The position numbers and the translations under genes were made by a program. This document shows positions 43,501-50,857 of a DNA stretch of 64,000 bases, in pieces. Source of the DNA: Roseivirga sp. BDSF3-8 (GTDB lineage Bacteria; Bacteroidota; Bacteroidia; Cytophagales; Cyclobacteriaceae); NCBI RefSeq assembly GCF_041449215.1, contig NZ_JBGNFV010000001.1:3489001-3553000 (forward strand). The letters are read 5' to 3'. Each line of letters opens with the position of its first letter. Positions within the stretch are counted from its first letter, which is position 1. The notes under the pieces were generated by a model. The model ran no database searches and had not been told where the DNA came from. It saw only the letters and a list, made by a program, of their open reading frames with translations.

Positions 43501-44923
43501 CGTAGTCGGCGGTAAAGGCTTTCTCGTAAGTGACGGTCCAGTTGACTACGGCGGGGCCATAGGTGGCTTTCAGGGCTTTTAAGATGTCTGTCCCACGGTC
43601 GGGCTTCATGTAGCCGGCCCCGTTGACGGGCACTACCTTCAGGGTGAAGTGCTCGGGGGCGTAGCTTACCGTATTGAGTTTCCCACTGAGGCTCTCAGTG
43701 CTGTCTTCAGCATTGGTGCGTATGGCCTGCAGGTAGCCTTCTTCTTTATCGCCCTGGCCGGTGAGTAGCAGGGTGTAGTGCTCATCATCGGTCTTTTCGA
43801 GGATGGGTACGGGCTGGCCTGTTTCTGTGTAGAGCTTCAGGTCGGTGGTATCGCCTTTCAGGGTGACTCTGTCGGTCTGGCCGGTGGCTAAGGCTTTCCA
43901 GGCGATGGGGTATTCGCTGTTTTCATCCTCACTCAGTGGCAGGCTTTCATAGTGCTCAGCGTAGGCCTCATGCAATTGGGTATCGAAGCCGTAGTGCTGG
44001 TGCTCGTAGGCAGTGAAGTAGACGGGCTGGCTGATGCGGTCGCCAGTGGCGAGTACAGGCGTGTCTGCCTCCGGCTCGAGGATGGGGCCTATGCGGCCTT
44101 CCTCATCGATCACGATGGTGCGGCCCTGGCTGTCGGTAACGGCCACACTCTGGCCGGGGGGCTGCTGGATCTCGAGGGTCTCCCCGCTGGCGAGGGTGAC
44201 CACGTAGGTGCGTGAGTCGGTGGTCGCTTCGTTATTGCCTTCGGCCGGTTCTTTCAGGGTGACGGCTTCAAGGTAGCCGGAGACGGTGATGGTGGTATCG
44301 GCCAGTTGCTGCCGGTCTTCCCAAAATTCTTCTATGCCTTCCCGCCACTCATCGAGGGGCTTGCTGAGGGCATGGACGAGCCCGTCGGTCATCCGGTAGT
44401 CGGTATTGATGGCGATGCGGTCGAACTGTACAGGAAGGGTAAGGCCCATCCAGGGGACGTAGATGGTGCCTCTTCCGCTGAACACCCCGTCGCCACCGCG
44501 GACTTCCTGCAGGCGCATGGTGAACTTGCCCACGGCGATCTGGTCACCCACCAGGGCATTGGGCAGGGGCTCCCGGTTGGTGATTTCGGGCAGGGGGCCT
44601 TCATCGTCATAGCAGGCCTGCTCAGGCGGGGCCTGGGTGGTAAAGGGGGTGACCTGGCTCCACTGGGAGGCGATGCCGTTGCGCACCACGCCGGCCTTTA
44701 CTTCGTAGGGGGTACCGGGAGCCAGCTCCCGGGCGATGAAGACCGTGTCGGTGATATCGACGCTGCGCCAGGGCCAGTCGGGCTGGTGGGTGGGGCGGTA
44801 CTGCAGCCGGTAGGTGGTGGCCTGGCGGCGGTTGTCTCTATGGTAGCCGGCAAAGGAGAATTTGGCGTGGACGTGGCTGAGGGCCTCGGCGCTGAGGCCG
44901 CTTAGGGGAGGCAGGTCGGCCAC
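40574..44923 (-). CDS. secreted polymorphic toxin, main part (downstream of frameshift)
   Basis: A 1449-codon frame that is really the continuation of 45019-45825 after a 5-base duplication; its GTG at 44923 is not a natural start, since the open frame continues upstream and reads on smoothly from the first part. It contains a fibronectin-III-like region (TTYRLQYRPTHQPDW, PGTPYEVKAGVV), a zinc-peptidase site (TIAHELGHGAFRLPH, about residue 570, with a NLMDY Met-turn about 25 residues on) that could release the toxin, a hydrophobic stretch (about 990-1020), a pre-toxin helical module and an AT-rich C-terminal domain. That domain has ENIIVIESKLSDGTKLTGNQ, resembling the D...ExK core of PD-(D/E)xK nucleases. 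An immunity candidate overlaps its end. Confidence 0.7.
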   Translation of the reverse strand: MADLPPLSGLSAEALSHVHAKFSFAGYHRDNRRQATTYRLQYRPTHQPDWPWRSVDITDTVFIARELAPGTPYEVKAGVVRNGIASQWSQVTPFTTQAPPEQACYDDEGPLPEITNREPLPNALVGDQIAVGKFTMRLQEVRGGDGVFSGRGTIYVPWMGLTLPVQFDRIAINTDYRMTDGLVHALSKPLDEWREGIEEFWEDRQQLADTTITVSGYLEAVTLKEPAEGNNEATTDSRTYVVTLASGETLEIQQPPGQSVAVTDSQGRTIVIDEEGRIGPILEPEADTPVLATGDRISQPVYFTAYEHQHYGFDTQLHEAYAEHYESLPLSEDENSEYPIAWKALATGQTDRVTLKGDTTDLKLYTETGQPVPILEKTDDEHYTLLLTGQGDKEEGYLQAIRTNAEDSTESLSGKLNTVSYAPEHFTLKVVPVNGAGYMKPDRGTDILKALKATYGPAVVNWTVTYEKAFTADYDTDGDGALDDGNTGMLSNYTPEMRKLIRRYEQAHKTAEGTYYLFLVHTPKSAIDEDGTHNARAGFMPYKRQFGFIFTSRIGNPDHFDKTIAHELGHGAFRLPHTFVEAPALEEWATKNLMDYTFFGTELHKHQWDLIHNPRPVWGLLTGDEEVAMSDYARINALLDFIRENKGNATPYKKLDFYTGHSWSDVVQLADYEGEQLRLYVELSDNGVLDLAYPDDIYLKTGLSVDPERHTHTGFYLDIPYADKEGTAIRLWAYTFEDFEKLLHRIGFHIPSIAHPYYLDIYKQAIANADGDCDKLDVIYETIPPFVASELPDESLYQALISLSGCIMDDGLYVNGTNEEIAVINILKAYSDKQALYQTLHDHPGLVHDLYAGLDGEDLSTFVNILWELSNRFGPGQTEHFIRLGEVPAEVYEVNPAHRGLAYVLVEGSRFNSRNHLGLYACLGRRNFGTSVQCSKEQPGIADVNPLDLVKLHTGSQEEVLLVPALFVYYHGTQSNREHLMEVISTGSNLLGLGAASKILLTRGAPALLRMLAVIEIGKLALDEAMERSDVRQAIRDEGGDWFVDNYYWISITVDLTVFSADVLTDLVTNGRKASKALRAQGETEAADKLDDIIEQAEEAKRVRGESMIPESLFAGYPHLNGIRSQELIAKIQGLNLDGTTLSKLDETLSDASLLAKFEAEPGLAEAWAIVKNTGFDDLARNTDVLEEVTKLGAKTLDGNPLDIAKLFDNGLGKTLNKALVVDKTKILSRINEWDASKVDDLARRLGKDNYPNLADDLADPDFFKLYDDIINDPENALDIAKKAGDGNLITTAKSAFFNDITKLGKDFEGVVAPALSPGGTWRNKLSDVVKNKFGIDDLGSYEMYKQVQFTYNKSTGDYFVSDQVFVKYGFDADGDKFIENIIVIESKLSDGTKLTGNQSAARNVSEYTVRSRQFVELSQGLEVKSNNWLRAYGDGSGKNIVDITDEFK

Positions 44924-45018
44924 GGGGGTGCCGGGTACGAAGGCGCAGACCCGGCTGTAACCCTGGTTTTTGAAGGTCTCTTCGGGGGAACCGGTAAGCT
45001 GAGGACCGCTTCGGTCAT

Positions 45019-45825
45019 TTAGCTGTGCCCTAACCCGCCAGGCGTAAGTGAGGCCAGGCCTTCCTGCAGGGGCGGTAGCTCGAGGCCGTAGGGGAGGCTG
45101 GTCTGGCGGGTGACGGTCTGGTAGAGAGGAGGCAGGCTGCGCATCGCCTCTTCGGGTGGCAGGCCACCGCGCACTTCTACCAGGGTGAATTCGTAGGCGA
45201 TGCCGCTAAGGCCGCTACCCCGGTGCATGGGGGTCCACTGGAAGAGCAAAGGCTGGCCAGGCTGCCAGGTGACCTGGCTGTGGCAGGCGGGCAGGTTGAG
45301 CAGGGGCGGATCGGCCAGGACGAACCAGGCGGTGGCGGTAGCGGGAGCAGAAAGAGGTACATCCGGCCTTCTGAAGTCGTAGGCCTGTACCGTGAAGCGG
45401 TAGAAGCCTTCCGGGAGCTGGCCGCCACTTTGGAGGAAGCGACTGCGGTCGTAGCCGCTGAAGTCGAGGGCCTCGGCAGAGAAGCCACCAGCCAGCTCGG
45501 GGGCGGAGAGCAGGCGGGGCATGCCGCCCTGCAGGGTGATGACGTTGCCCTGGTAGCCCTGTCGCGTGCTGAGCCGTATGCCGGGGCCTTCGATGGTCCA
45601 GCGGAGCTGCACCGGGTAGCTGGGCTCGCTGAGGTCGCGCAGCAGGAGCTGCACCTGCAGGCTGCCGGGCTGGCTGTAGTGGCTCAGGTAGACGCTGTTG
45701 GGCGGAAAGATTTGCAGGCTGGCCTGCACGCCAGACTGGGCAGAAGCCTGTCCAAACACGCCCAACAGGCAGAGCATGCACACCCATAGCCGTAGAAACG
45801 GCCTCCCTTTTATCTTAGTCCCCAT
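45019..45825 (-). CDS. secreted polymorphic toxin, N-terminal part (upstream of frameshift)
   Basis: A 268-residue frame with a signal peptide (LWVCMLCLLGVFGQASA|QS). The mature part is beta-sandwich-like (LQIFPPNSVYLSHYSQPGSL, RWTIEGPGIRL, LPEGFYRFTVQAYD, LFQWTPMH) and resembles the TANFOR/fibronectin-type N-termini of large Bacteroidota surface proteins. The last residues ASLTPGGLGHS are out of frame: removing one copy of the tandem GGCCT at 45060-45051 restores LQEGLTYAWRVRAQLNDRSG and joins it to the 1449-codon frame, giving one protein of about 1748 residues. So the product seen is truncated. Confidence 0.7.
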   Translation of the reverse strand: MGTKIKGRPFLRLWVCMLCLLGVFGQASAQSGVQASLQIFPPNSVYLSHYSQPGSLQVQLLLRDLSEPSYPVQLRWTIEGPGIRLSTRQGYQGNVITLQGGMPRLLSAPELAGGFSAEALDFSGYDRSRFLQSGGQLPEGFYRFTVQAYDFRRPDVPLSAPATATAWFVLADPPLLNLPACHSQVTWQPGQPLLFQWTPMHRGSGLSGIAYEFTLVEVRGGLPPEEAMRSLPPLYQTVTRQTSLPYGLELPPLQEGLASLTPGGLGHS

Positions 45826-46008
45826 GGTACTGTCACCCGATATTTTTGCACAATAAAAACAGTACGCAAATAGGAGACAACCCTACACTAATGCACGACA
45901 ATATAAGCGGATTACTTACCTGCTGGGTCAGGAGGTGAGAGAATTAACCTGAGAGCTTGGAAAGTCTGCTTTGAAAATCGGCTAATACCTTAACCTCCCC
46001 CTCAAAAT
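45826..46008. other. upstream region of the toxin locus
   Basis: No gene seen; must contain the toxin promoter. TATTTG near 45874-45869 on the minus strand is a partial box only. Confidence 0.3.
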
Positions 46009-46083
46009 GGTCCGACTTTCGGTGGCCCGACTTTCGGTGGCCCGACTTTCGGTGGTCCGACTTTCGGTGGTCCGAAATTCGAT
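46009..46083. repeat. 15-bp minisatellite, five tandem units
   Basis: Five head-to-tail units of GGYCCGACTTTCGGT; units start at 46009, 46024, 46039, 46054 and 46069, the last diverged (GGTCCGAAATTCGAT), with a further decayed unit to about 46096. Each unit carries the small palindrome CCGA-CTT-TCGG. On the minus strand the array reads as a Lys-Ser-Asp/Gly-His-Arg repeat in a 65-codon frame that I do not believe is a gene. There are no spacers, so this is not a CRISPR array. Confidence 0.85.
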
Positions 46084-46821
46084 GGTTTGAGCATCGTACC
46101 ATGGCCACCAGGCTTTTTAAAGGGATGATTTCAAAAAGCAACCTCCGTAAAAAACATTAGCAGCAGGCAATATACCACAGTGGTATCTGGGAAATGTTCC
46201 CCTTCCGGACACAGCAATCATAACTACCATCCCAAGCGTATATGATTGTCAAAAAAACTGCGTTGTAAAACTTCGGGCACTTGCCTGAAATAGTTTAATG
46301 TACGAACCCCCTTAACATACCCTCATTCCATACTGCGAAAAGCCACACCTATTCCTAATGGCACGCCATTATTACCACACACGTATAGATAAAAGTAAAG
46401 TATCCTGATTCCCCTGTAGTTTATAGTACTTTTCCTATATTGGTGGCCATTTCAGAGTGGGGTGCTTCAACCGGTTCAGGCCGAATAATACCCGAGCTCC
46501 TTCGTCTCTGCTCCGTTTCTCCTCCGTAACTACTTCGCCTATCCTGTACCTATCCTATAGGCTTTCTATACATAGCCTGCTTTTCAGGTCTGTGAAGCAA
46601 AAACCTTATGGTAGTTGTATTTTTCTGATAAATAGCTTTTCTGTTATAACCCCTTAGTGAGAGGTACCACACAGGAGAGATTAAAAGCGGCTGGAATAAT
46701 GATAAGAGGTACAATTATACAAACCCCAATCTATGGCTGTATAACCGATAGTATATGACTGTGCCTTCAACCCGGGCCCCCCGGATCAAAGGCACAATGC
46801 ATGATAAGTTATATGAACAGC
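46084..46821. other. long non-coding stretch
   Basis: About 740 bases with stops in all frames and only a short plus-strand frame (46457-46657) with no supporting features. I see no RNA gene, promoter or terminator of good quality here. Confidence 0.4.
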
Positions 46822-47259
46822 TTAATCCTCACTTTCTACCATGGTATATGAATATCGGGCCCTGTCACACATTCTTCCATCATTTACCAGTTCGTTACCT
46901 TCTATTTTCAGCGTTTCATTCTCCCCCTGGCATGTGCTTATCAGTTCGCGATCAGGATTCCCATTAAAAGTAAGGACATAATAAGTCCCCTCTGCAGTTT
47001 CCTTTATACCTACTGTGCCTTCCGCAGAAAGTCCGTCAGTACGATACTTCTTAAACTTTCCTTCTTCAGTAAATTCATAATACTCTTTAAAGTCCATGTC
47101 GGATAAGTCCGCAGACTCCATCACCGGATTAGCTGGTTCTATATCTGAAAGGACCCACTTACCAGCCAGGTCGGGAAATTCTGAGCTGCTATTCATATCG
47201 CCGGATTCACAACTAAAAAATAAAGTTACGATTAATAAAAAAGCCGGTATCTTGTACAT
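46822..47259 (-). CDS. small lipocalin-like lipoprotein
   Basis: A 145-residue lipoprotein (signal MYKIPAFLLIVTLFFSC, Cys17). After a short linker, LAGKWVLSDIEPAN and EYYEFTEEGKFKKYRTDG follow, the pattern of the lipocalin-like DUF4923/META-type domains found in many Bacteroidota lipoproteins, which measure as GxW then a strand meander. Two cysteines (STCQGE, GRMCDR) could pair. Function unknown. It follows the SDR gene's stop by about 100 bases on the same strand and appears to have its own transcription unit. Confidence 0.6.
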   Translation of the reverse strand: MYKIPAFLLIVTLFFSCESGDMNSSSEFPDLAGKWVLSDIEPANPVMESADLSDMDFKEYYEFTEEGKFKKYRTDGLSAEGTVGIKETAEGTYYVLTFNGNPDRELISTCQGENETLKIEGNELVNDGRMCDRARYSYTMVESED

Positions 47260-47355
47260 AGTGCTGTTTGGTTAATTGAACATAATACTAACCTACGAAA
47301 AATCATGCCACCCAAAGGCAGCAAGGACAAATAATTATATAAAGGTTATTGATAA

Positions 47356-48162
47356 TTACCCATTACCGATAAAGCCAGGGTAGGTAGTCATGCCCCCATC
47401 TACAAACAGAGTAGTACCATGTACATAGTCTGCATCATCCGATAGGAGCCATACCGCTGCTTTACCAATATCCTTTGTTTCCCCTATGCGGCCGTAGGGA
47501 ATTAATTCAAGCATTTTATTCAGCTTTTCATCATCTTTCCAGGCGTCCTCATTGATGGGCGTCTTGATCGCCCCCGGTCCCAGGCTGTTTACCCGTATAC
47601 CCATACTGCCCAGTTCCTGAGCCAGGCTCTGCATCAGCATTTTCATGCCACCCTTAGCCGTGGCATAATTTACATGGCCTGCCCAGGGTATTTTTTCATG
47701 TACACTGCTCATGAACAGTAGCTTACCTTTGCTGCAGGATAAGCCCCGGTCTCCCTGTTCTTTAAAGATCCTTGCCGCACGCTGCGCACACAAAAAAGAA
47801 CCCGTCAGGTTAGTGGACATTACCAGCTGCCAGTCGTCCAGCGACATATCCAGGAAGGCATCATCCTTCTGGATACCCGCATTACATACCAGGATATCCA
47901 GGCCCCCAAAAGCCTCAATTGTTTTGTTAAACAGCTTGTCAACGTCCTTTTCATCGCCCACGTCCGCCTGTACCACTATCGCATTTCCACCCTGCTTCTC
48001 AATATTACCCTTTAGCTCCAGGGCCTCCTCCTCACTGCTGTGATAGTTTATACATACATTAGCCCCCGCTTGTGACAAATGCCAGGCTACAGAACGGCCA
48101 ATACCTGAACTGGAACCCGTTACGATTGCCGTCTGTCCGTTAAGTTTTTTTTCAATACTCAT
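47356..48162 (-). CDS. SDR family oxidoreductase, glucose 1-dehydrogenase-like
   Basis: A 268-residue classical short-chain dehydrogenase: TGSSSGIGRSVAWHL (NAD(P) site), NAG in LVCNAGIQ, catalytic Ser in MSSVHEKIP and Tyr/Lys in YATAKGG. LGPGAIKTPIN and TLFVDGGMTTYPGF at the end resemble glucose 1-dehydrogenases. It starts one base after the stop of the GH15 gene, so the two are expressed together: the glycosidase could release glucose that this enzyme oxidises. The substrate is inferred from context and from the C-terminal motif. Confidence 0.85.
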   Translation of the reverse strand: MSIEKKLNGQTAIVTGSSSGIGRSVAWHLSQAGANVCINYHSSEEEALELKGNIEKQGGNAIVVQADVGDEKDVDKLFNKTIEAFGGLDILVCNAGIQKDDAFLDMSLDDWQLVMSTNLTGSFLCAQRAARIFKEQGDRGLSCSKGKLLFMSSVHEKIPWAGHVNYATAKGGMKMLMQSLAQELGSMGIRVNSLGPGAIKTPINEDAWKDDEKLNKMLELIPYGRIGETKDIGKAAVWLLSDDADYVHGTTLFVDGGMTTYPGFIGNG

Positions 48163-48163
48163 G

Positions 48164-49987
48164 TCAGTCTTTCAGTTTATGATGCTGCTTATCTATCTGG
48201 TAAGCAGCACTTATTAGGGATAAGTGAGTAAAGGCTTGGGGAAAATTACCTAGCTGGCTTCCATCCAGGCCCAATTGTTCGCTGAAGAGCCCCAGGTGGT
48301 TGGCATACCCAAGCATTTTTTCAAAGCTCAGGATAGATTCATCCAGGTTGCCCATACGTGCCAGGCACTCTACATACCAGAAGGAACAGATCGAAAATGT
48401 ACCCTCATCACCTTCCAGTCCGTCAGTCTCTTCTCCTTCCACCTTATAGCGATACACAAGAGGCTCAGTAACAAGCTCCTTCTTTATCTGCTCGAAAGTG
48501 CTTACCCAGCGTGGCTCACTTGAGCTCATATAGCGTACCAGAGGCAATAGCAGCGCCGAAGCGTCTAAGACCTTGGCACCCTTATATTGCACATATGCCC
48601 CCTTTTCCTCATCCCAGAAATTTTCATAAATATCACGATAGATTTCGTCCCTTACCTTCTTCCATCGGGACGTTTCACTGGGAAACGATCTGTCCTCCGC
48701 AATCCGGAGAGCCCGGTCCAGAGCTACCCAGCACATGACGCGCGAGTGTAAAAACTCCTGCTTCTGAGAGCGAACCTCCCATATGCCGTGGTCCTTTTTC
48801 TTCCAGTTTTCACAGAGAAAGTTCACCTGCTTCTCCACCTTCTTCCAGAACTGGTAGCTAATAGAGCCTCCATGTTTATTATACAGATATATCGTATCAA
48901 TAAACTCTCCGTAAATGTCCATCTGAGTCTGTTGATAGGCACCATTACCTATACGTACCGGTTTAGCCCCACGGTAGCCCTCCAGGTGGTCTAGCTCTAC
49001 CTCCTCCAGCTCCTTGGTGCCATCTATGCCGTACATTATCTGTAGCTCCGTGTCCTCCAGTCGCTTCCGTATCCAGTTCATGAAACCTTCTGCCTCATTC
49101 ATATAACCAAGTCGCAGAAAGGCATACATCGTAAATGCAGCGTCCCTTAACCAGGTAAACCGGTAGTCCCAGTTACGCGTACCACCCGGTGATTCAGGAA
49201 GGCCAAAGGTGCCGGCTGCTACCACAGACCCGAACTGGTAATTCGTGAGTAGCTTCAGTGTCATTGCAGAGCGGTTGACCTCCTCTTTCCATCGTCCCTG
49301 ATAGTTACTTTTTGAGGACCACTCCTTCCAATAGCTTATCGTAGATTGCATCTTACTCTCCGGATCCAGGTGATCCTGCTGGTGGTCTGCCACCTCCATT
49401 ATCAGATCTACCGTTTCCTGCTCCTTTAGGGTGATCGTTGTTTCTGTCCCCTTTTTTGCTACTTCCATGTCCAGGTCGCAAAAAAGGCGTATATTATTTT
49501 GCTCCCCCGTCGGATCCTTAAATAGATATGCACCTGCAGATGTTTCTTTTTCTATTTCACAGCCGTGCCGTGCATAACCAAAAGAAGGGCTACAGGAAAT
49601 ACGGAATGTCAGTTGCCCCCTCACGATGCGTAGTCGCCGGATGAGGCTACATCGCTCTTCTGTTTTTTTAACCGGCATGAAATCAATGAGCTCCGCCACG
49701 CCATCTGCCGCCAGAAATCTCGTCATGAGTATGGCCGTGTCAGGCAGATACATCTGCTTGTGAGTCACATTATCATGAAGGCAATCAATGCTAAAGCTTC
49801 CGCCTTTATCTGCATCAAGCAGGGAAGTGAAAATGGTTGGGCTGTCTATTCTCGTAAAGGGCATGAAGTTTATCGTGCCTCTTATTGATACCAGCGCTAT
49901 GGTATGCAAGTTACCGATCAGTCCATGATCCTGTATAGGAGGATACCTCCCATCATAGCCGTCACGGCCAGCAATTTTGTCGCTCAT
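48164..49987 (-). CDS. glycoside hydrolase family 15 protein (glucoamylase/trehalase-like)
   Basis: A 607-residue cytoplasmic GH15 enzyme. The N-terminal sandwich domain begins IQDHGLIGNLHTIALVS; the (alpha/alpha)6 domain has GLPESPGGTRNWDYRFTWLRDA, the GH15 hallmark, and the second catalytic region EEVELDHLEGYRGAKPVRIGNG with the general base later near EGDEGTFSICSFW. No signal peptide. Relatives include trehalases and glucoamylases, so glucose release from trehalose or maltodextrins is likely. It is followed one base later by a glucose-dehydrogenase-like SDR. Confidence 0.88.
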   Translation of the reverse strand: MSDKIAGRDGYDGRYPPIQDHGLIGNLHTIALVSIRGTINFMPFTRIDSPTIFTSLLDADKGGSFSIDCLHDNVTHKQMYLPDTAILMTRFLAADGVAELIDFMPVKKTEERCSLIRRLRIVRGQLTFRISCSPSFGYARHGCEIEKETSAGAYLFKDPTGEQNNIRLFCDLDMEVAKKGTETTITLKEQETVDLIMEVADHQQDHLDPESKMQSTISYWKEWSSKSNYQGRWKEEVNRSAMTLKLLTNYQFGSVVAAGTFGLPESPGGTRNWDYRFTWLRDAAFTMYAFLRLGYMNEAEGFMNWIRKRLEDTELQIMYGIDGTKELEEVELDHLEGYRGAKPVRIGNGAYQQTQMDIYGEFIDTIYLYNKHGGSISYQFWKKVEKQVNFLCENWKKKDHGIWEVRSQKQEFLHSRVMCWVALDRALRIAEDRSFPSETSRWKKVRDEIYRDIYENFWDEEKGAYVQYKGAKVLDASALLLPLVRYMSSSEPRWVSTFEQIKKELVTEPLVYRYKVEGEETDGLEGDEGTFSICSFWYVECLARMGNLDESILSFEKMLGYANHLGLFSEQLGLDGSQLGNFPQAFTHLSLISAAYQIDKQHHKLKD

Positions 49988-50108
49988 GCATCATTAACAT
50001 GCATAGCATCAGTCGGTTTAGATTACACAGACAAAATTACCGTAAGGATTAAGGGAAAGCAGCGCAATTACCCGCCCGAAGTACAGATAAGACTGCCTGA
50101 ATGACGTT

Positions 50109-50849
50109 CTAATCTGCCTGTTTTACCTCGTTGATAAATACCGCCGATGCCCTCGCCGCTTTTTCAATGGCCTCACTGATCGCCGCCTGTTCCGCTTTTT
50201 TCTGTGTTTCAGCCAGGTCAGAGTCATCCTCTGCCCGCGTAAATACAGCCTCAGTTGAAATGATGTCTGAAAAAGGCACCACTGTGGTGCGCGTATCCAT
50301 CAGGAGAGCCTCACAAGTAGCATAGGCCTTTATTTCATCTTTTTTAAACAGTTTACTATCCCGGTAAATGTCGCTTTCTGCTTTAATGATAAACACCATA
50401 TCACACTGCATGCGGGCGGCCGCCTCCCGAAGCTGGGTAATATTGGCATCCGAACTAATCAGAAGCGAGGGTATGAGAGATACACGACTCACCTGCCCGG
50501 TGGCAGTCATCTCTTTTCGTATGCGTGAAATATAATCCTCCTGCAATTCAGGAGCACTGGAAGAAGCATAATTATACCCCCATTTACCAAAGTTGCGTGA
50601 CCGGATAGCGTAATAGAAAACAGCGATACGGATATCACTTGCGTAATCGATCTCCCCATCCAGTAAAGTAGCCACATCCGCTTCACTAAGCTGGGCGGCA
50701 GAGTCACTGAAAAGATTAGACGTTATGGTCTTTTCCTGGTAAATAGGGTAGACAGGCTGCGGGCTGCTTTGTCGAACCGGCACGTGCGGAGAGCAGGCTA
50801 TTGATACCATAGCCATTATCACTGTCGCCAAATATGAAATCCTAAGCAT
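50109..50849 (-). CDS. lipoprotein in the NtrBC-type operon
   Basis: A 246-residue lipoprotein (signal ending MVSIACS, Cys19). The mature part has a segment of beta strands and helices (SDIRIAVFYYAIRSRNFG, LREAAARMQCDMVFIIKAES) and an Ala/Glu-rich helix near the end (AETQKKAEQAAISEAIEKAA). Similar proteins are often predicted to resemble the CsgG/TolB-N type fold; I am unsure. Its start lies 8 bases after the histidine kinase stop, so regulator, kinase and lipoprotein form one operon; it could be a sensor partner in the periplasm. Confidence 0.6.
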   Translation of the reverse strand: MLRISYLATVIMAMVSIACSPHVPVRQSSPQPVYPIYQEKTITSNLFSDSAAQLSEADVATLLDGEIDYASDIRIAVFYYAIRSRNFGKWGYNYASSSAPELQEDYISRIRKEMTATGQVSRVSLIPSLLISSDANITQLREAAARMQCDMVFIIKAESDIYRDSKLFKKDEIKAYATCEALLMDTRTTVVPFSDIISTEAVFTRAEDDSDLAETQKKAEQAAISEAIEKAARASAVFINEVKQAD

Positions 50850-50857
50850 AACAAAAA

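Noticed and set aside
42788-45789. Long plus-strand frames opposite the toxin gene (42788-43582, 44306-44905, 45223-45789)
   Set aside because: They are shadows of a GC-rich coding strand: low-complexity Gly/Val/Ala/Arg content, no starts with upstream signals and no recognisable domains; the minus strand carries clear motifs.
46009-46096. Tandem repeat that could look like a CRISPR array, and the 65-codon frame across it (45944-46141, minus)
   Set aside because: Units are adjacent with no spacers and there are no cas genes; the peptide is just the translation of the 15-bp repeat, with no signal, promoter or conserved flank.
46457-46657. 66-codon plus-strand frame
   Set aside because: No supporting signals; Ser/Leu/Phe-rich, chance-like sequence.
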